In this document: in pieces, positions 11,100 to 22,121 of the stretch
How the letters are laid out: each line of letters begins with the position of its first letter
Numbering within the stretch: position 1 is the stretch's first letter
DNA from: Cymbomonas tetramitiformis
Taxonomy: Eukaryota; Chlorophyta; Pyramimonadophyceae; Pyramimonadales; Pyramimonadaceae
Assembly: GCA_001247695.2 (NCBI GenBank)
Contig: LGRX02034663.1
Span: forward strand, 1-64,000
DNA: 64,000 bases
Direction of reading: 5' to 3'
Notes under the pieces: generated by a model
The model's input: only the letters and a program-made list of their open reading frames with translations
Told to the model about the DNA's origin: nothing
The model's database searches: none
Program-made: the position numbers and the translations under genes

Positions 11100-11720
11100 T
11101 TTAGGACACCTGTACCCGACATGTACCAAGCATGTACCTCCCATGTACTTGGACAACGTACATATGTACCTGCCCACTCCCCACTTGGGGCCCAAAACTC
11201 AGTGAAAATCCGAGTTGTAAAAAAATGCAATATTTTCACATATATGTCAAGGCCATAAGATAGTGACTAAGACATCCTTGACAAGTTTCGATGCAAACTA
11301 TTGAGTTATACCTTCATAAATGGACACCCGAAAAACAGGACTGGCGTGTACCTACGTGTACCCACGTGTACCAGTCGACGGGTACACAAGTAAGAAATAG
11401 GTGCATGCGGCGTGCATGTGTACGCAATCGACTCCGTACACATGTATCCAGCATGCACCAGGCGGGTACCTGTAGGTACATGCCGGGTACATGGTCCACC
11501 GTACACATGCACGTAACGTGTACCATATAGTATATGCTGAGTACGTGCTGGGTACACGGTTTCTCGTACACATGTACCAGACATGTACCAAATGGCAGAC
11601 TAGGGCATGCTGGGTACATGTGAACGCACCCGCTTATTAGTACGACTTGGGTACATAGTTACCCCACGCGTGTTATATATGGCGTGCACGTGTACCGATA
11701 ATGTACCGTGTGCCAATTTA
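11100..11720. repeat. Dispersed GTACC/GGTAC palindromic repeats
   Basis: Dozens of overlapping ACATGTACC, GTACACATGTACC and GGGTACATG motifs occur in both orientations. They have no fixed period and give cysteine/threonine-rich spurious ORFs on both strands. No gene was identified between 10640 and 12500. Confidence 0.6.
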
Positions 11721-12517
11721 ACAATTCACCATAACAAAAACGATCATTATATACAATTACATTTACCTTTGTTTATCTATCATGCCTCATTGTCACTGGG
11801 ATTTTCATCTCGGACAATCTGCTCAAAGAAGTCGGCTAGCGGATCCAAGACCACCGCGGTTTCCATGCAAGGATGCTTTCGAATCACCACTTGTGGCTAC
11901 TGCCCAGTGGTACTAGTCATAGTACCAGAATCGAATCTGGTACTATCACAAGTACCAAAACGCTAGAATTTTTTTTGATGTCCTCCTCCATCCTGATGGT
12001 GATATCCATGATATACCATTACCTTAACGACCCAAACTGAGTTGTATTATGCCCCATTTGTCCATAGGTTACGTGTAGCCCTCCCAGTGGATGCATATTG
12101 CCAACAAGGTGGAGTTTTGTGTTACACAATGGTGTCTCACTTGTCTTCGAAATCATGGCGCTACTTTCGGATTTTCTTTTGAACAGACTTGGGATTCTAT
12201 TCAACCTAGCGATGGCTCAAATTGAAGCTGTATAACAATCATGGCCAATGATGGATGTGAGCATGGGGCAGTTGGCATACTGCCCGTCGCTGAAACTGCG
12301 ACATGCTAAACATCCCATCTCCACCAAATGGTCCAACTCAAGATTCCTTAAGTATGAGGGCTATCGTCGATTTTGGAGCCTAGTCGTGGCACTAAAGCTA
12401 CGAAATAAGTATATTATAACGTCGGATCGCCTCACCAGCGTTTATGACATCAAAAGTAAACCCATATATCGATTTTTCAAGACCTTTACATGCATGAGAA
12501 GTTGCCGTACTTGGACT

Positions 12518-12920
12518 CTACACACGGAACTTAAGTACGAAACCGCTCCCGATATTACTATCCGCTCCATAGGGGTTAGAATGCGTGCACGTTCGGTACG
12601 CGTGCACCAACAACACACCGTAGACTACTTCGACGACACGGGCAAGAAATCTCACCTCGGCGGGGGGGGGCGGCGGGTCGTCGGCATCCTCCATTTCGGC
12701 CACCACGTCCGCCTTGGCGCCCACGTCGACCGTGCGCAGGGTCTCCTTGGCCACGGCTTCACCGTCCTCCATCACGGCGTCGGCCGAGGTGATGCGCGGA
12801 CCGAACTTGTTGACGTGGTGGAGCGACGTTCTCCACGACACTAGTTCCTTGCCATCGCATTTGAGGCATTTGCAAGGAATCAACTGAGGTCGGTCCCGCG
12901 TACTTCTGCGAGCACCTAGG
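12518..12920 (-). pseudogene. Possible CACTA-like transposase N-terminal fragment
   Basis: Minus-strand reading gives CKCLKCDGKELVSWRTSLHH near its start, a CXC-X2-C...H cluster similar to the zinc-finger-like N termini of En/Spm (CACTA) ORFs and to the clearer example at 62463. A helical acidic stretch and a proline run follow. The frame opens upstream of the first plausible start, and no catalytic region follows. The family call rests on the short cysteine/histidine motif alone. Confidence 0.3.
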
Positions 12921-12984
12921 GTCTTTATAAGTCCACTTTAAATCCTCACCCGTCTGCCAAACTCCTTTTTCGGTCCACACACGG

Positions 12985-13840
12985 TACGCGCGCTTTGACG
13001 AACATCTATCGCGATGAGTGAGAATGGATTCGCCACGTACTAATGTGAAATTTATTTAGTTATGTTTGTCAAGCACAACTTAGGATCACAACTCCGTCTG
13101 TTCGGTTGTGAGGACTGAACCAGTCTCACAAGGGTGCAAGTAACACTTACAAGGAATATGGCACTAGGGCCATAGGTTGATATCGGAATATTTTGTATAC
13201 TGTCGGATATTTCTTAATACTTAGGTGAACTTTCACTGTTTGAAGTTACAAGACACCAGAGGTCAGTGCCAAGGTGTAACTAATTCAAAAACTGACATGA
13301 GAGCTTGTTCAGCTCTTTAAGTAGTAACATGTCGACTCGAATTCCCTCAGATTTCATCCGAATTCGACAGTCACAATGCTCAGTCACTTCATGTTCACAT
13401 ATCCTATGACCTGTCTTGTCATTTAGCCCTTGGGCTGCAGCTGCCAGTCATACAATGATCTCTGCTCTGAAGTGACTGAATAGTCATAGATCTGATGATG
13501 TGGCAAGATCTGGGGCTCTCCTGGTTTCCCTCCAGATCTGTGTGGCTGTTTGAATATAAAATGGTTCCCCCCATTTCTGGAATGGTTTCCCACCAATTCT
13601 CTCAACCTGATCTGCTGTGGTTGCAGATGTTCAAAAAGTCACAAGAGTCTGTCAGTCACCCTCGTCATACCTCGCGGTCATACTGGTGACTGTCATTGGT
13701 GCTGTCACTCGTCATTCTGACACGTCTGTCTCTCGTCTGACTCGCGATACACCCTAGTACAACTCTCCCCCCCTTTTCGGCGCGCCTACGTCCTCGCTAG
13801 GCTGTCCTGCGTGCCCTTATGTACATAGTTAGGGGAGGTT
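12985..13840. other. Intergenic, CAGTCA/TGACTG-rich, nothing recognised
   Basis: Contains many short TCAGTCAC and CAGTCAT motifs and a few small hairpins. An old solo LTR is possible, but no matching copy is present in the window. Confidence 0.35.
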
Positions 13841-14154
13841 AGCATGCACTTTGCGACAAGATCGGGCTGCGAAGCCCTCGGTTCTTGGGTCCGTGCCCCC
13901 CAGTCCTCGGGTCCGGGTCCCCCTTACGGTTCTTGGGTCCGTGCCCCCCAGTCTTTGGGTCTGGGTCCCCTTCCGCAATCCGGGTTCGCCAAGGCGCTTC
14001 ACCGTCTCACGCTGCCAACGCTCATCAAGTTTGGCAACCTCGGCACTTCCAGATCACGGGTCTTCCGCGGCCATTGCGCCCCGTGGCTGACCAGCCTCGG
14101 TATCTTGAAACTCGCACGTGTCAGTCCTCGCTGTCAGCGTCGAAATGAGGTTCA

Positions 14155-15382
14155 TTACCGCGAGCGCGCTGGGGTGCACGTGCTGGGCTGCCCGCGGAGC
14201 ATCGCTTGCACCTGCATCCTGGGTTGCTGAGCCATCAACCATTGCGTCGGGCTGCTCGTGCTGAGCTGTCTGCGGTGCTGAGCTGTCGGAGCACCGATGC
14301 TGGGGCAGCTCGCTGCCGTGGGCGGCCGCAGCTCAGCGCCGCTGCTGCGGGGGCAGCTCGCTGCCGTGGGCGGCCGCGGCTCAGCGCCGCTGCTGGGGCA
14401 GCTCGCTGCCGTGATGAGCGGCTGCGGCTCCGTGCTGCTGCTGGGGCAGCTCTCTGCCGTGGGCGGCTGCAGCTCCGCGCCGCTGTTGGGGCATCTTGCT
14501 GTCGTGGGCGGCCGCATCAAAATTGGCTCCGGTTCCATCGGATACCATTTGCCATTTGGGTAGAGGAAGTCCTCATACGTCCACCCAAAAGCCGCATCCA
14601 TCGCACAGCAGTCAAGCGTCTCCGGCGTACTCCCTTGCGATAGTCCGCAAGTCGCGGGAGCACTGAGGCTGTGGGCCGCCGGGGCCGTGCTGCTGCAGTC
14701 TGCTGGGGCAGCATGGCTGTGGGCAGTTGATGAGGCAACACCTTTGTTGCAGGCTGCTGATGCAGCAAGACTGTGTTGGGCTGCTAGGGCAGCAAGGCCG
14801 TGAGCAGTTGAAACAGCACCGGCGTAGGCAGTTGAGGCTGCAAGACTGTGAACTGCTGGGTCAGCACGGCCATGGGCAGCTAAGATGACACCGCTGCAGG
14901 CTTCTACTGGGGCTGCAAGGCTGTGAGCTGTTGAGTAAGCAAGGCCGTGGGCAGCTAAGACGGTATCACCGCAGGCTGCTGGAGCTGCAGGGCCATAATA
15001 AGTTACTGAGTCAACAAGGCTCTCTATCGTGGGCGGCCGCAGGACCGCGCTGCTGATAGGACAGCTCACTGCCGTGGGCAGCTGCAGCAAGAGCTCCACG
15101 CCGCTGCTGGGGCAGCTCGCTGCCATGGGCAGCTGCAGCTCCGTGCTGCTGCTGAGGCAGCTCTCTGCCGTGACTACATAAGAGGCGTGTCCAGGGGGTA
15201 TCACCTCTATATTCACCGGTATCCTCTGTACTCCTCTTGATATTTCCCGGTATTTCCCAGTATTTGCGGACGCCTCTTATGTAGTGAGCAAACCTGGTCA
15301 TCTCCGGCACGCACCACTGGTCACCTACTGTTATTCTGCGTTGGTCCTTACTGTGGATTTGCATGGGTCTTGCAGGTGTCAT
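14155..15382 (-). CDS. Low-complexity repeat protein, left-hand relative of 32552-34216
   Basis: A minus-strand frame of 353 residues (start near 15216; an overlapping frame opens at 15382) is built of Ser/Cys/Pro/Ala-rich repeats. Units such as CPSSGAELRPPTAAS come from ~45-bp DNA repeats, and AAHSLAAPAACG-type units from ~60-bp repeats. An ~85-bp module at about 14165-14250 also occurs about three times at 33865-34080 in the same orientation, tying the two loci together. No domain is recognisable. It may be a fast-evolving host repeat gene or simply an unstable repeat that stays open because its unit length avoids stops. Confidence 0.3.
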
Positions 15383-15442
15383 GCAGATGTCCCCTTATAA
15401 ATAAAATCTTTTGCGTCTTTGCCCGAAAATGTGACGAAAATG

Positions 15443-15980
15443 AAAAAGGTGGCAGATTAGGTCATATTATGGTTATGTATAAGATAATGGGAATATGACC
15501 TAATCTGCCACCTTTTTGATGCATCTGATTTTTCACCGCGTTCACACGCTGTTTTGTATCAGAAATTTGTGAAATATATTTTAGATTTTCTGAATTTGAA
15601 AAGGTGGCAGATTAGGTCATATTATGGTTATGTATCAGATAATGGGAATATGACCTAAAGTGCCACCTTTTGATTTTGTTGTGATTCATCTGATTTTTCG
15701 CCGCGATGGGCACGCTGTTTTGTATCAGAATTATTGGAATTATATTTTAGATTTTCTGAATTTGAAAAGGTGGCAGATTAGGTCATATTACGGACTATAT
15801 ATAGATAATGGAAATATGACCTAAAGTGCCACCTTTTGATTTTGCTTGTTCGCCGCGATGGGCACGCTGTTTTGTATCATTTATGTATTTTAGATTTTCT
15901 GAATTTAAAAAGGTGGCAGATTAGGTCATATTATGGATATATATAAGATAATGGGAATATGACCTAATCTGCCACCTTTT
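15443..15980. repeat. Left-edge array of four PLV palindromes
   Basis: Four palindromes (15443-15517, 15599-15671, 15765-15837, 15908-15980) lie in a ~140-165 bp tandem unit that also includes the spacer words GGCACGCTGTTTTGTATC and ATTTTAGATTTTCTGAATTT. Each has arms of about 24-26 nt around a ~23-nt loop. The first and fourth have fully complementary arms; the second and third carry CTAAAGTGCC in place of CTAATCTGCC in the right arm. They lie just beyond the stop of the polymerase gene. Confidence 0.9.
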
Positions 15981-16065
15981 GATTTCGCTGTTATGAATCG
16001 CGGTTCTATCCATGGGGTATCACCCAGGTTATTTACGGGAAATATTTTTTATTGTTCACCGCAAA

Positions 16066-19000
16066 TTATGTAGATAACGGCACAACTTCCCACGTTTCCC
16101 AATTGATATCGCCCTTGTCATACTTGAAGTTAAATGTCTTTGGCTCGGCCCTTGACTCCATACTCAAGGACCGTACACCTTCACGTTTACAAGGATGCCT
16201 AATAACCATATTGCTCATCTTGACTGGTGTATGTAGTTTGCGGTTGATGACCATGTCTTTCATAACATCGTGATTGATATGTTGCAGGTTATCTACGCTC
16301 AAAGAGAATCCCTTAATCTTGGTCATGGTGTAACCATCAGCAAACTTCATACTGTATGACTTTGGTCCTGTTGCCAAGAACTCGATACACTTACCATGGT
16401 CCCTTTCTAAATGTTGCAATTCACATTTCAGGAAACCCAACCATGGCTGTCGATATGCATTGCCATGATATATGTGATAGTTTTCAGGAGTTTCGCTATA
16501 TATTATTGAGTCGCAATCAAAGTAAAGCACATTGGCGAAGCCTGCTGCCTCTATTAACTGATACAACTTTAATCTACCGTAACTGGTTATGAATGCAGCC
16601 AGAACCTCGTTGGTCGAAAATCTGGTGTCTGAAAATACTTCTGAATTTTCAGTGAAGTTCATCAAGACCATTTCGTTGTCGTCGCTCCCAACGAACTCAT
16701 ACTTACAATCATACCTTTTATTGCTAATGGTATTGTAGAACTCACCTGGATTTTGGATAACCTTGCTCTTAGATTTATTCTGACGCTCTCCCAATTTACC
16801 GTAAAGTATATTTTGCATGTCTTTGGAGACCTGTCTCATTCCTGGATTACATTTGATATTTGCCTTGTCCAACTTGACACCTTCATGCAACTTGAACTGG
16901 TCGATAAACTCGTCGATGTCTCCATCAGGAGGTCCGGAGGCTTCTGTTTTTAGTTTCAAAAACTTATCAATGTAACCGGCAAACAGGTCATTGGTGGTGT
17001 CCTTCCAATGTTTTATCTCGTATATAGCATTAATAATGTATCCTTTTTCGATGGCCTTCTCCAGCTCTACCGTTGTCCACGTGTCAACCATTTCGTACAG
17101 TGGAAATACCAGCTTACCTGTTTTATTATCAACGTGAGGAAGAACGCCAAATTTAAGATGTTTTGGAGGAGCAATTTTGCATTTTACCAAACCGAAATAG
17201 CCATGAATGTCAACTGTCTTAACGTCTCTTATAACCTCGGGATGACCTTTGGGAAATTTGTTCGTTTTCATGACACTTGGGTACATGGAATTATAGTCGA
17301 GGTATCGTATGTGCTCGTTGTGGTTGACCTCGTAGTACAACTTACCCAGGTCTACTCTCCCTCCATGATATACGTCTCTATCCACGATAGGAGAAGCCAA
17401 CTTCTGTCGCTCTAAAAAGTCTTTACCAATCTCGGACAATTTCAGCTGATTTACTGTTTCATCCCATGCCGACTCCCAGATATACTCAAGATTATATCCT
17501 GCTGCCTTGATATCATCCAGTCTCTTCATCGTTTGCCGATTGACCTCACCAAACGTCATACCCGATTTACGCCCTTGTTGATACTGAATATCGTCTTTGT
17601 GGTATTTCTTCAGGTCTGCATGAAACCAGCTTCCGAGGAACTCATACACCGTGTTGGTGGTGTCGTCAAAAGCATCGACATATATCTGTAAATCTGTGAG
17701 TTTATAGTTTCGTTTGCCATCGTAATCGCGTTTGAGCTTGGCTGACGTAGTGTGGACAATGTAATCCAACCACTGATTCTCTTTGATAGATGCATTCTGC
17801 GACTTGAACAATGATTGCAATATAGCCACTGAATCCTTTGGCATGCACTCACTTCTCCATATATTAATCGCCAGTTGTGCCAACGTCAGATAGCTAAACG
17901 GGTCAAACTTGTTGTCGGTTATCTTTAGAAAACATTCCCTGAAAGCGAACACTGCACGGCGTAGGATGGTCACATCGTCATGGCAATATCGTGCAATCTC
18001 TTTTGGATTTTCAAATATAAAACACTTGCTCTTTTTCTCATGCCACCATTTGTATAATTTTTGATAAGCTTCTGGTTGAAGTATCTCGGGATTGTAATAC
18101 TTGATGTCAGGATACAAACCGATGTATGTCTCATTTTCCAACGTGTTGAAGAGATGTGGGTAATACCCTTTTGATATTTCGTTTTCAAAGCCAAACATCT
18201 CTGGTAGAGCATGCAATGGACGTGACATGAACATATATGAATCAACGAACCTCACGTTGGCAATCTTGACACACAATATATCAGCCCCTGTGTACAATAT
18301 ATCCTTTGGAGGTTTCCTTTGGACGTTGATGACATGCTCCACTATCAATCTAAAGTCGAACTTGGAACCGCAATGAGCGACGAATGTGTGGCCAGCATGT
18401 TTGTCTAGACAGGCCCATTCAAGAAACTCTCCGATGGTTTTATGAATCACATGTGTACCATCATGGTACTGACTTTCACAATGATTTACAACCAGCCTAC
18501 CGTCGTCGTTTCGAGTTTCAAAATCGAAACACACAATTGATTCAGGTGATAGTATGGACTTCGGTTTGACCTGTGTCATGTAGCATCTGTGTTCATATAG
18601 ATTACAAACGACCTTACAGTTTGGGCATGCTTTGTATCCACACATGTGTTTCTCCTTAGGATTGAACTTGACATTGCACATCTTACATTTGTGAAGCTGA
18701 TTGCACGTCACCAATTCTTTGTGCAGATTGTAACATTCTTCGTTCATGAATTTACGATTGCAAATATCACAATGATGCCATTGCTTGTTTCCTTTTGTCA
18801 ACCGTACATCCTTGCTGGCAAATATGCATTTTTGAGATTTACACTGGGTGCACGATGGCCGATAAGTTTTCCCTCTGAAGCAATCAATACGCGTGATAGG
18901 TTCATAATGATTGTCGTGCAACAATATATGAAAGCTGTCATTATAACTTGAATACTCATTGTGTTCGTTGAAGTACGGCGGGTAATACATGATTGGTTCA

Positions 19001-19950
19001 CCGCCAAGTCGTTCAGTGATACCCCACACAAATATATTTCTGCTGTAATGCCTCTCTAAAACTGGAAAGTCTTCGATATTGATTCCTTCGTCAGCATCCT
19101 TTTTCGCAAACAATTCCAAACGCAATCGAACGGAAACTGATGTTATGTTGCCCTTGTGACCGCTGGCGTCTCGTTTCAGTTGTTTCCACTTATTCTCGTA
19201 TTGATTTTTACATACAAAATCGTCGCTTAGCATTGAATCTAATTTCCGTTTTCTATCAAGCAGTTCCAAAGATTTGATGCCACAGTTATTGCGGGATTCA
19301 ATCTTAATGACACATTGCTTCAGTCGTAATTCTACGGTGTTTTTTGGTGCGGCTAAGCATCGAGACCCCTTGCCTTCTGGTGGTTTTGAAGAGTAATATT
19401 CAACTTCGATATCTTTGGCAACCTCGACGGACTTTTTGCTGCTATCACCACCCTTCGGACTTTGCAGCATCTCTTCAAATTTCATCATAACATCTTCACG
19501 ATTTGAACCTTTGACCCACTTGGATGTAGTCCCATCCTCGAACACCGCTCTCATTGATACTTGCTCAACTCCTTTTGTCTTCTCCGGTAACCAATAGTTT
19601 AAACTGCTACCATCGGGTGCTGCTCTTTCAAGAAACGTTGTAAAAGGAACCTTAAGTTTTTCAACGTCTGTGCTAAACTTCTTTATATGTCTCTTGGAAT
19701 CTCCAATGCTGTACTTTTGAATCTCATCAAGTCTACTTTGTTCTTTGGCAGGTTTCTTCCCTATCTTGGTCCATTGTCGCCTGGTGACTTTCTCAACCTT
19801 CTCTTTCGATTTCCGATAGTTCTTCTTGTAATCACGTATAGCTTTGGCTCTATCATCACCGGTTAGGTTTCTACTTTGTAAATTTTCCCAATCTGCAGCA
19901 GTGAGCTTATGGCGTGCCTCAGGATTTTGCTTGCTCAATTTAGGGGGCAT
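16066..19950 (-). CDS. polB: Protein-primed family B DNA polymerase
   Basis: This is a 1294-residue ORF with ATG at 19950. Exonuclease motifs: DFET near residue 473, the FVAHCGSKFDF block near 520-535, and YCHDDV near 655. Polymerase motifs: DYNSMYP near 882 (motif A), an LYGKLGE block near 1050 (motif B) and YFDCDSI near 1145 (motif C; cysteine where many family members have threonine). A cysteine/histidine-rich zinc-binding region lies near residues 375-460, and the N terminus is long and basic. All expected catalytic acids are present and the frame is intact. Size and layout fit Polinton/PLV replicative polymerases, which prime from a terminal protein. It is convergent with nothing on the left; the palindrome array lies just past its stop. 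It is the best-preserved gene of the element. Confidence 0.92.
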   Translation of the reverse strand: MPPKLSKQNPEARHKLTAADWENLQSRNLTGDDRAKAIRDYKKNYRKSKEKVEKVTRRQWTKIGKKPAKEQSRLDEIQKYSIGDSKRHIKKFSTDVEKLKVPFTTFLERAAPDGSSLNYWLPEKTKGVEQVSMRAVFEDGTTSKWVKGSNREDVMMKFEEMLQSPKGGDSSKKSVEVAKDIEVEYYSSKPPEGKGSRCLAAPKNTVELRLKQCVIKIESRNNCGIKSLELLDRKRKLDSMLSDDFVCKNQYENKWKQLKRDASGHKGNITSVSVRLRLELFAKKDADEGINIEDFPVLERHYSRNIFVWGITERLGGEPIMYYPPYFNEHNEYSSYNDSFHILLHDNHYEPITRIDCFRGKTYRPSCTQCKSQKCIFASKDVRLTKGNKQWHHCDICNRKFMNEECYNLHKELVTCNQLHKCKMCNVKFNPKEKHMCGYKACPNCKVVCNLYEHRCYMTQVKPKSILSPESIVCFDFETRNDDGRLVVNHCESQYHDGTHVIHKTIGEFLEWACLDKHAGHTFVAHCGSKFDFRLIVEHVINVQRKPPKDILYTGADILCVKIANVRFVDSYMFMSRPLHALPEMFGFENEISKGYYPHLFNTLENETYIGLYPDIKYYNPEILQPEAYQKLYKWWHEKKSKCFIFENPKEIARYCHDDVTILRRAVFAFRECFLKITDNKFDPFSYLTLAQLAINIWRSECMPKDSVAILQSLFKSQNASIKENQWLDYIVHTTSAKLKRDYDGKRNYKLTDLQIYVDAFDDTTNTVYEFLGSWFHADLKKYHKDDIQYQQGRKSGMTFGEVNRQTMKRLDDIKAAGYNLEYIWESAWDETVNQLKLSEIGKDFLERQKLASPIVDRDVYHGGRVDLGKLYYEVNHNEHIRYLDYNSMYPSVMKTNKFPKGHPEVIRDVKTVDIHGYFGLVKCKIAPPKHLKFGVLPHVDNKTGKLVFPLYEMVDTWTTVELEKAIEKGYIINAIYEIKHWKDTTNDLFAGYIDKFLKLKTEASGPPDGDIDEFIDQFKLHEGVKLDKANIKCNPGMRQVSKDMQNILYGKLGERQNKSKSKVIQNPGEFYNTISNKRYDCKYEFVGSDDNEMVLMNFTENSEVFSDTRFSTNEVLAAFITSYGRLKLYQLIEAAGFANVLYFDCDSIIYSETPENYHIYHGNAYRQPWLGFLKCELQHLERDHGKCIEFLATGPKSYSMKFADGYTMTKIKGFSLSVDNLQHINHDVMKDMVINRKLHTPVKMSNMVIRHPCKREGVRSLSMESRAEPKTFNFKYDKGDINWETWEVVPLST

Positions 19951-19968
19951 CTTCCTATACTATATAAA

Positions 19969-20418
19969 TTATATTTTTGTGACGTCCGCTGCTCGGCGTT
20001 TTTCACGCCTCATTTGTTTTTTCATTTTGATACGCTTTTCAATATCATCAATGGCTTTACGATAATTGCCAACACCGGTATACTCCTCGGTAGGTCGTTG
20101 AAATACTGGGTCACCCGTTATTGTACCAGTGCTCGTTTTGTCTAAAGGAGCTACCATTATAGGGGCTATCCTACGTGGGGGCTTCGTAGGCAAAACAACA
20201 TCTTTGACGGGCTGTTGATACACCGGTTGTCCTGATAAAGTGCCATGGTATAAGGCGGTTCTACTTTTGTTAGCAGTTGTCTTTTTAACAACTGGTCGGC
20301 CTCGTAAGCCTTTCAGCTTTTCAGCTTGTGTCATCTTACCCTTCGTTTTAATCCCGTGTTCGGCTCTATGTTCGGCTCCGCAAGATTTTAACTTTGTTAT
20401 CCAAGTTTCTCTGGTCAT
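19969..20418 (-). CDS. Small basic PLV protein of unknown function
   Basis: ATG at 20418 gives about 149 residues; reading further upstream needs a non-ATG start. The protein is basic, with a lysine/arginine-rich C terminus and repeats of the form SGQPVYQQP / TGDPVFQRP. It ends 18 bp before the polymerase start, on the same strand, so the two are probably co-expressed. A palindrome (20435-20509) lies 17 bp upstream of its start, between it and the divergent gene at 20580. A terminal-protein or DNA-binding role would suit the position but has no motif support. Confidence 0.6.
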   Translation of the reverse strand: MTRETWITKLKSCGAEHRAEHGIKTKGKMTQAEKLKGLRGRPVVKKTTANKSRTALYHGTLSGQPVYQQPVKDVVLPTKPPRRIAPIMVAPLDKTSTGTITGDPVFQRPTEEYTGVGNYRKAIDDIEKRIKMKKQMRREKRRAADVTKI

Positions 20419-20434
20419 GTATACATTAGGAATC

Positions 20435-20509
20435 AAAAAAGGTGGCAGATTAGGTCATATTATGGATATATATAAGATAATGGGAATATGACCTAAAGTG
20501 CCACCTTTT
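20435..20509. promoter_or_regulatory. PLV palindrome, copy 5, in a divergent gene gap
   Basis: Arms AAAAGGTGGCAGATTAGG... and ...CCTAAAGTGCCACCTTTT surround an AT-rich loop containing ATATATAAGATAATGGG. It sits between the starts of the minus gene at 20418 and the plus gene at 20580, the position expected of a two-way promoter or operator. Confidence 0.7.
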
Positions 20510-20579
20510 CTGATTTCATCGAGAAATCGTAAGTCAAATTCAGAAACATTATTTTCTTAGGGTATCTTATAGTTACTTA

Positions 20580-21044
20580 ATGCCAGTTAAAGGACAGAAA
20601 ATTTCCGACCCAGATACACTTGAACGCCTTGCGAAAATGAGAGAGAAAGCTTTAGAGACACGTCGGGCGAAGGCAAAAGTCAAATCTGATTTGAAAATGG
20701 CGGAACAACTTAAGGAAAATGAGAAAGTTGTGGCAGCTCAGGAAACCATTAAGAAAGCTACAACTACGATTAAACCGGAACCGCAGCCAGAATCGGACCC
20801 TGAACCTGAGGTTGAACACGTCGTTGTTAAAAAACCTAAGGCACCTAAAAAGAAACCCAAGAAGCAGGTAGTAATAGTTGAATCTGATAGTTCTGAATCA
20901 GAAGAAGAACCTCAGGTGATTGTCAGGAAGTCTACCAGACGTAAGCAAAGTCGAGCACCGTCTCAATCACCGCCTCGTAAGAAAGACGCTCAGATGGAAC
21001 CTGGATATGACAAGACGTACTCATCTCTATTTCTATCGTTATAG
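20580..21044 (+). CDS. Charged Lys/Glu-rich PLV protein
   Basis: 154 residues from ATG 20580. The N-terminal half is a lysine/glutamate/alanine helix likely to form a coiled coil. The middle is proline/lysine-rich (KPKAPKKKPKKQ), followed by an acidic serine stretch (ESDSSESEEE) and a basic C terminus. No family was recognised. The stop at 21042-21044 is three bases before the ATPase start, so the two genes form a tight unit. Candidate nucleic-acid-binding, scaffold or core protein; inference from composition only. Confidence 0.65.
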   Translation: MPVKGQKISDPDTLERLAKMREKALETRRAKAKVKSDLKMAEQLKENEKVVAAQETIKKATTTIKPEPQPESDPEPEVEHVVVKKPKAPKKKPKKQVVIVESDSSESEEEPQVIVRKSTRRKQSRAPSQSPPRKKDAQMEPGYDKTYSSLFLSL

Positions 21045-21047
21045 TAT

Positions 21048-21980
21048 ATGCAGTTCCAAAGACTGAAAGATAAATCATATGATATTCAAGTGCCAAAGAG
21101 TTCAGCGTTTCCAATTGACACACCCGATGATTTCATTCAATTGCACGGGGTTATCTTGGCCTGTGCGAAACGCGGGACCGGCAAAAGCTGTAGTCTTACA
21201 CACCTATTACGATTAATGAAACAAAACAATGCTTTAGACAGACTTATCTTAGTGTCACCAACATATTATAACAATATGCATTATTACAAAGACTTACCGC
21301 TTGATGAAGGTGATGTATTAGAGCCTACCGTCGATGTTCCAAATCAGATTGAAAACCTCCTTGATACCGAGGCTCAAGAGTACGATGAATATCAAGAGAA
21401 GATGGAACGGTATAAGAAGTTAATGAAAATGTTAAACAATCATAATATCAGTGTGTATGAGATTCCCGGTGAATTGATGTTGGAATTTGGGGACGAGAAT
21501 GGTAATATACTTCCTCCACAACACAAGTATGGTGGCAAACGGCCAGTCATTGCTGCCTTCTTTGATGATACACAAGATACCGACATGATGAGACCTTCAA
21601 GTAAGCTAAGCAATATGGTTATCAAACATAGACATCTTGGAAAGCTTAAGGACGGGGCCCTTGGAGTGACATTGTTGTTTGCAACTCAGAATTACACCTC
21701 AAGCTCCGGAGGCTTGCTAAAATCAATAAGAGGTAACCTAACACATATGCTAGTCTTCCGAAATAAGAATAAAAAAGAAATTGACAAGATTGGGGAAGAG
21801 GTTGGCGGGGAAATTCCCATTGACGAATTCAACTCGGTGTACAACCAGGCTATACAAGGGCCTCACGATTTTCTGTTTATCGACCTCCATCGCAAACCAA
21901 ATCATCCAAGTATGTTTCGCCGAAATTTCAATGAATGGATTGTTCCCGGTCAGGTAGCTGAATCTTCTATGCAAGTTTGA
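21048..21980 (+). CDS. A32-like genome-packaging ATPase (FtsK-HerA superfamily)
   Basis: 310 residues from ATG 21048. Walker A is AKRGTGKS at residues 40-47. Walker B is VIAAFFDD near 167-174, followed by TQD. A downstream FATQNYTSSSG block near residue 218 fits the glutamine-containing sensor region of this family. Size and motifs match the DNA-packaging ATPases of Polintons, PLVs, virophages and large DNA viruses, which pump the genome into capsids. The frame is intact. Its presence implies descent from a particle-forming virus even though capsid genes are not seen here. A palindrome follows at 22032-22108. Confidence 0.9.
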   Translation: MQFQRLKDKSYDIQVPKSSAFPIDTPDDFIQLHGVILACAKRGTGKSCSLTHLLRLMKQNNALDRLILVSPTYYNNMHYYKDLPLDEGDVLEPTVDVPNQIENLLDTEAQEYDEYQEKMERYKKLMKMLNNHNISVYEIPGELMLEFGDENGNILPPQHKYGGKRPVIAAFFDDTQDTDMMRPSSKLSNMVIKHRHLGKLKDGALGVTLLFATQNYTSSSGGLLKSIRGNLTHMLVFRNKNKKEIDKIGEEVGGEIPIDEFNSVYNQAIQGPHDFLFIDLHRKPNHPSMFRRNFNEWIVPGQVAESSMQV

Positions 21981-22031
21981 TAAGTATAGACTCCGGTATA
22001 GTACTTGTTCTCTTCATTATCATAATGGATT

Positions 22032-22108
22032 AAAAAAGGTGGCAGATTAGGTCATATTCCGGACGATATATAGATAATGGAAATATGACCTAATCTGCCA
22101 CCTTTTTT
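22032..22108. promoter_or_regulatory. PLV palindrome, copy 6, before the methyltransferase
   Basis: Fully complementary arms (AAAAAAGGTGGCAGATTAGG and its complement) flank a loop with GGACGATATATAGATAATGG. It lies 14 bp upstream of the methyltransferase ATG at 22122 and 52 bp after the ATPase stop. Confidence 0.7.
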
Positions 22109-22121
22109 GATTCTTCATTGT

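Noticed and set aside
11291..11620. Cysteine-rich small protein ORFs on both strands
   Set aside because: All frames are open because of GTACC/ACATGTACC repeats; no start context or homology.
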